In this document: one piece after another, positions 5,128 through 5,364 of the stretch
Numbering within the stretch: the first letter of the stretch is position 1
How the letters are laid out: each line of letters starts with the position of its first letter
Origin: Comamonadaceae bacterium
GTDB lineage: Bacteria; Pseudomonadota; Gammaproteobacteria; Burkholderiales; Burkholderiaceae_C
Direction: 5' to 3'
Assembly (NCBI GenBank): GCA_947461325.1
Contig: CANHLD010000129.1
Location: 1-5,364 of the forward strand
Length of the DNA: 5,364 bases
The notes under the pieces: generated by a model
Told to the model about the DNA's origin: nothing
Seen by the model: only the letters and a program-made list of their open reading frames with translations
Database searches by the model: none
Position numbers and translations under genes: made by a program

Positions 5128-5364
5128 TGGTCAAAAAGGCTTTGCCGGTCAAGCGCGTCACGCCAGCTTATTGGGAAGAAGCGTGTAAGCATTTGGCCAA
5201 AAAAGACCGTGTGATGAGGCGACTGATCCCTCAGTTTGGTGACGCTTGTTTAGAGTCACGCGGGGATGCTTTCGTCACTTTGGCCAGAAGCATTGTGGGT
5301 CAACAAATTTCTGTCAAAGCCGCGCCATCGGTTTGGGACAGATTCACTGCGCGTAGCAAACCCC
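5127..5364 (+). CDS. DNA-3-methyladenine glycosylase II-type (HhH-GPD family), N-terminal part, cut by window edge
   Basis: The frame opens with ATG at 5127 and remains open to the window end: 79 codons plus one base. The family removes alkylated bases such as 3-methyladenine from DNA to begin base-excision repair. Visible evidence is the N-terminal helical segment: TPAYWEEACKHLAKKDRVM (12-30), RRLIPQFGDACLESRGDAF (31-49) and LARSIVGQQISVKAA (52-66). The last is the strongly conserved SIVGQQIS block of AlkA-like proteins. The helix-hairpin-helix and catalytic aspartate lie beyond the window, so activity cannot be judged. The start overlaps the cysS stop by one base (TGATG) with a GGGAG ribosome binding site, so the two are probably co-transcribed. 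In related Burkholderiales I would expect accA next, which cannot be seen here. An alternative is another HhH-GPD glycosylase, but the GQQIS block favours the AlkA group. Confidence 0.88.
   Translation, partial: MVKKALPVKRVTPAYWEEACKHLAKKDRVMRRLIPQFGDACLESRGDAFVTLARSIVGQQISVKAAPSVWDRFTARSKP

Noticed and set aside
4737..5192. Minus-strand open frame of 151 codons
   Set aside because: Antisense to the end of cysS and the start of the glycosylase gene, both well supported; low-complexity S/A-rich translation.
1..5364. Mobile elements, CRISPR, tRNA/rRNA, toxin-antitoxin or defence genes
   Set aside because: No transposase motifs, terminal inverted repeats, regularly spaced repeats, tRNA-like cloverleaf or small unexplained gene pairs were seen. 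Almost all bases are accounted for by housekeeping genes.

Overview
The window is an ordinary housekeeping segment of a bacterial chromosome. Gene content and order point to a betaproteobacterium of the order Burkholderiales, most like a Comamonadaceae relative: a DUF349-family C-terminus, lpxH, two adjacent cyclophilins, a TPR protein, then a divergent cysS followed by a HhH-GPD DNA glycosylase. Base composition looks moderate (roughly half G+C by eye), lower than many Comamonadaceae, which would suit a freshwater lineage. That placement is inferred from gene order and protein style; no search was run.

Layout. Positions 1-1112 (+) hold the C-terminal part of a DUF349-family protein whose start lies before the window. 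It ends 2 bp from the stop of a four-gene unit on the minus strand. Read in its own direction, that unit is: a secreted TPR protein (start near 3596, stop 3036), a secreted cyclophilin-type prolyl isomerase (3039-2446), a cytoplasmic cyclophilin (2443-1937) and lpxH (1924-1115). Spacings are an ATGA overlap, 2 nt and 12 nt, so they are almost certainly co-transcribed. About 145 bp of divergent intergenic DNA (3597-3741) separates this unit from cysS (3742-5127, +). cysS shares one base (TGATG) with the start of a DNA-3-methyladenine glycosylase II-type gene that runs off the right edge.

How the genes fit together. The minus-strand unit is weighted to the cell envelope: two of its products carry signal peptides for the periplasm, and LpxH performs a cytoplasmic step of lipid A synthesis. 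The two cyclophilins appear to be a duplicated pair, one exported and one cytoplasmic. The plus-strand pair couples cysteinyl-tRNA synthesis to a base-excision repair enzyme by position only; no functional link is evident.

No mobile element, RNA gene, CRISPR array, phage gene or defence system was found, and no new system is claimed. Coding density is very high and no gene-free stretch exceeds 300 bases. The points most worth a second look are a synonymously diverged peptide repeat in the DUF349-family protein, the tandem cyclophilins with an exact 20-bp repeat, the missing Shine-Dalgarno sites at several starts, and convergent gene ends with no visible terminator.
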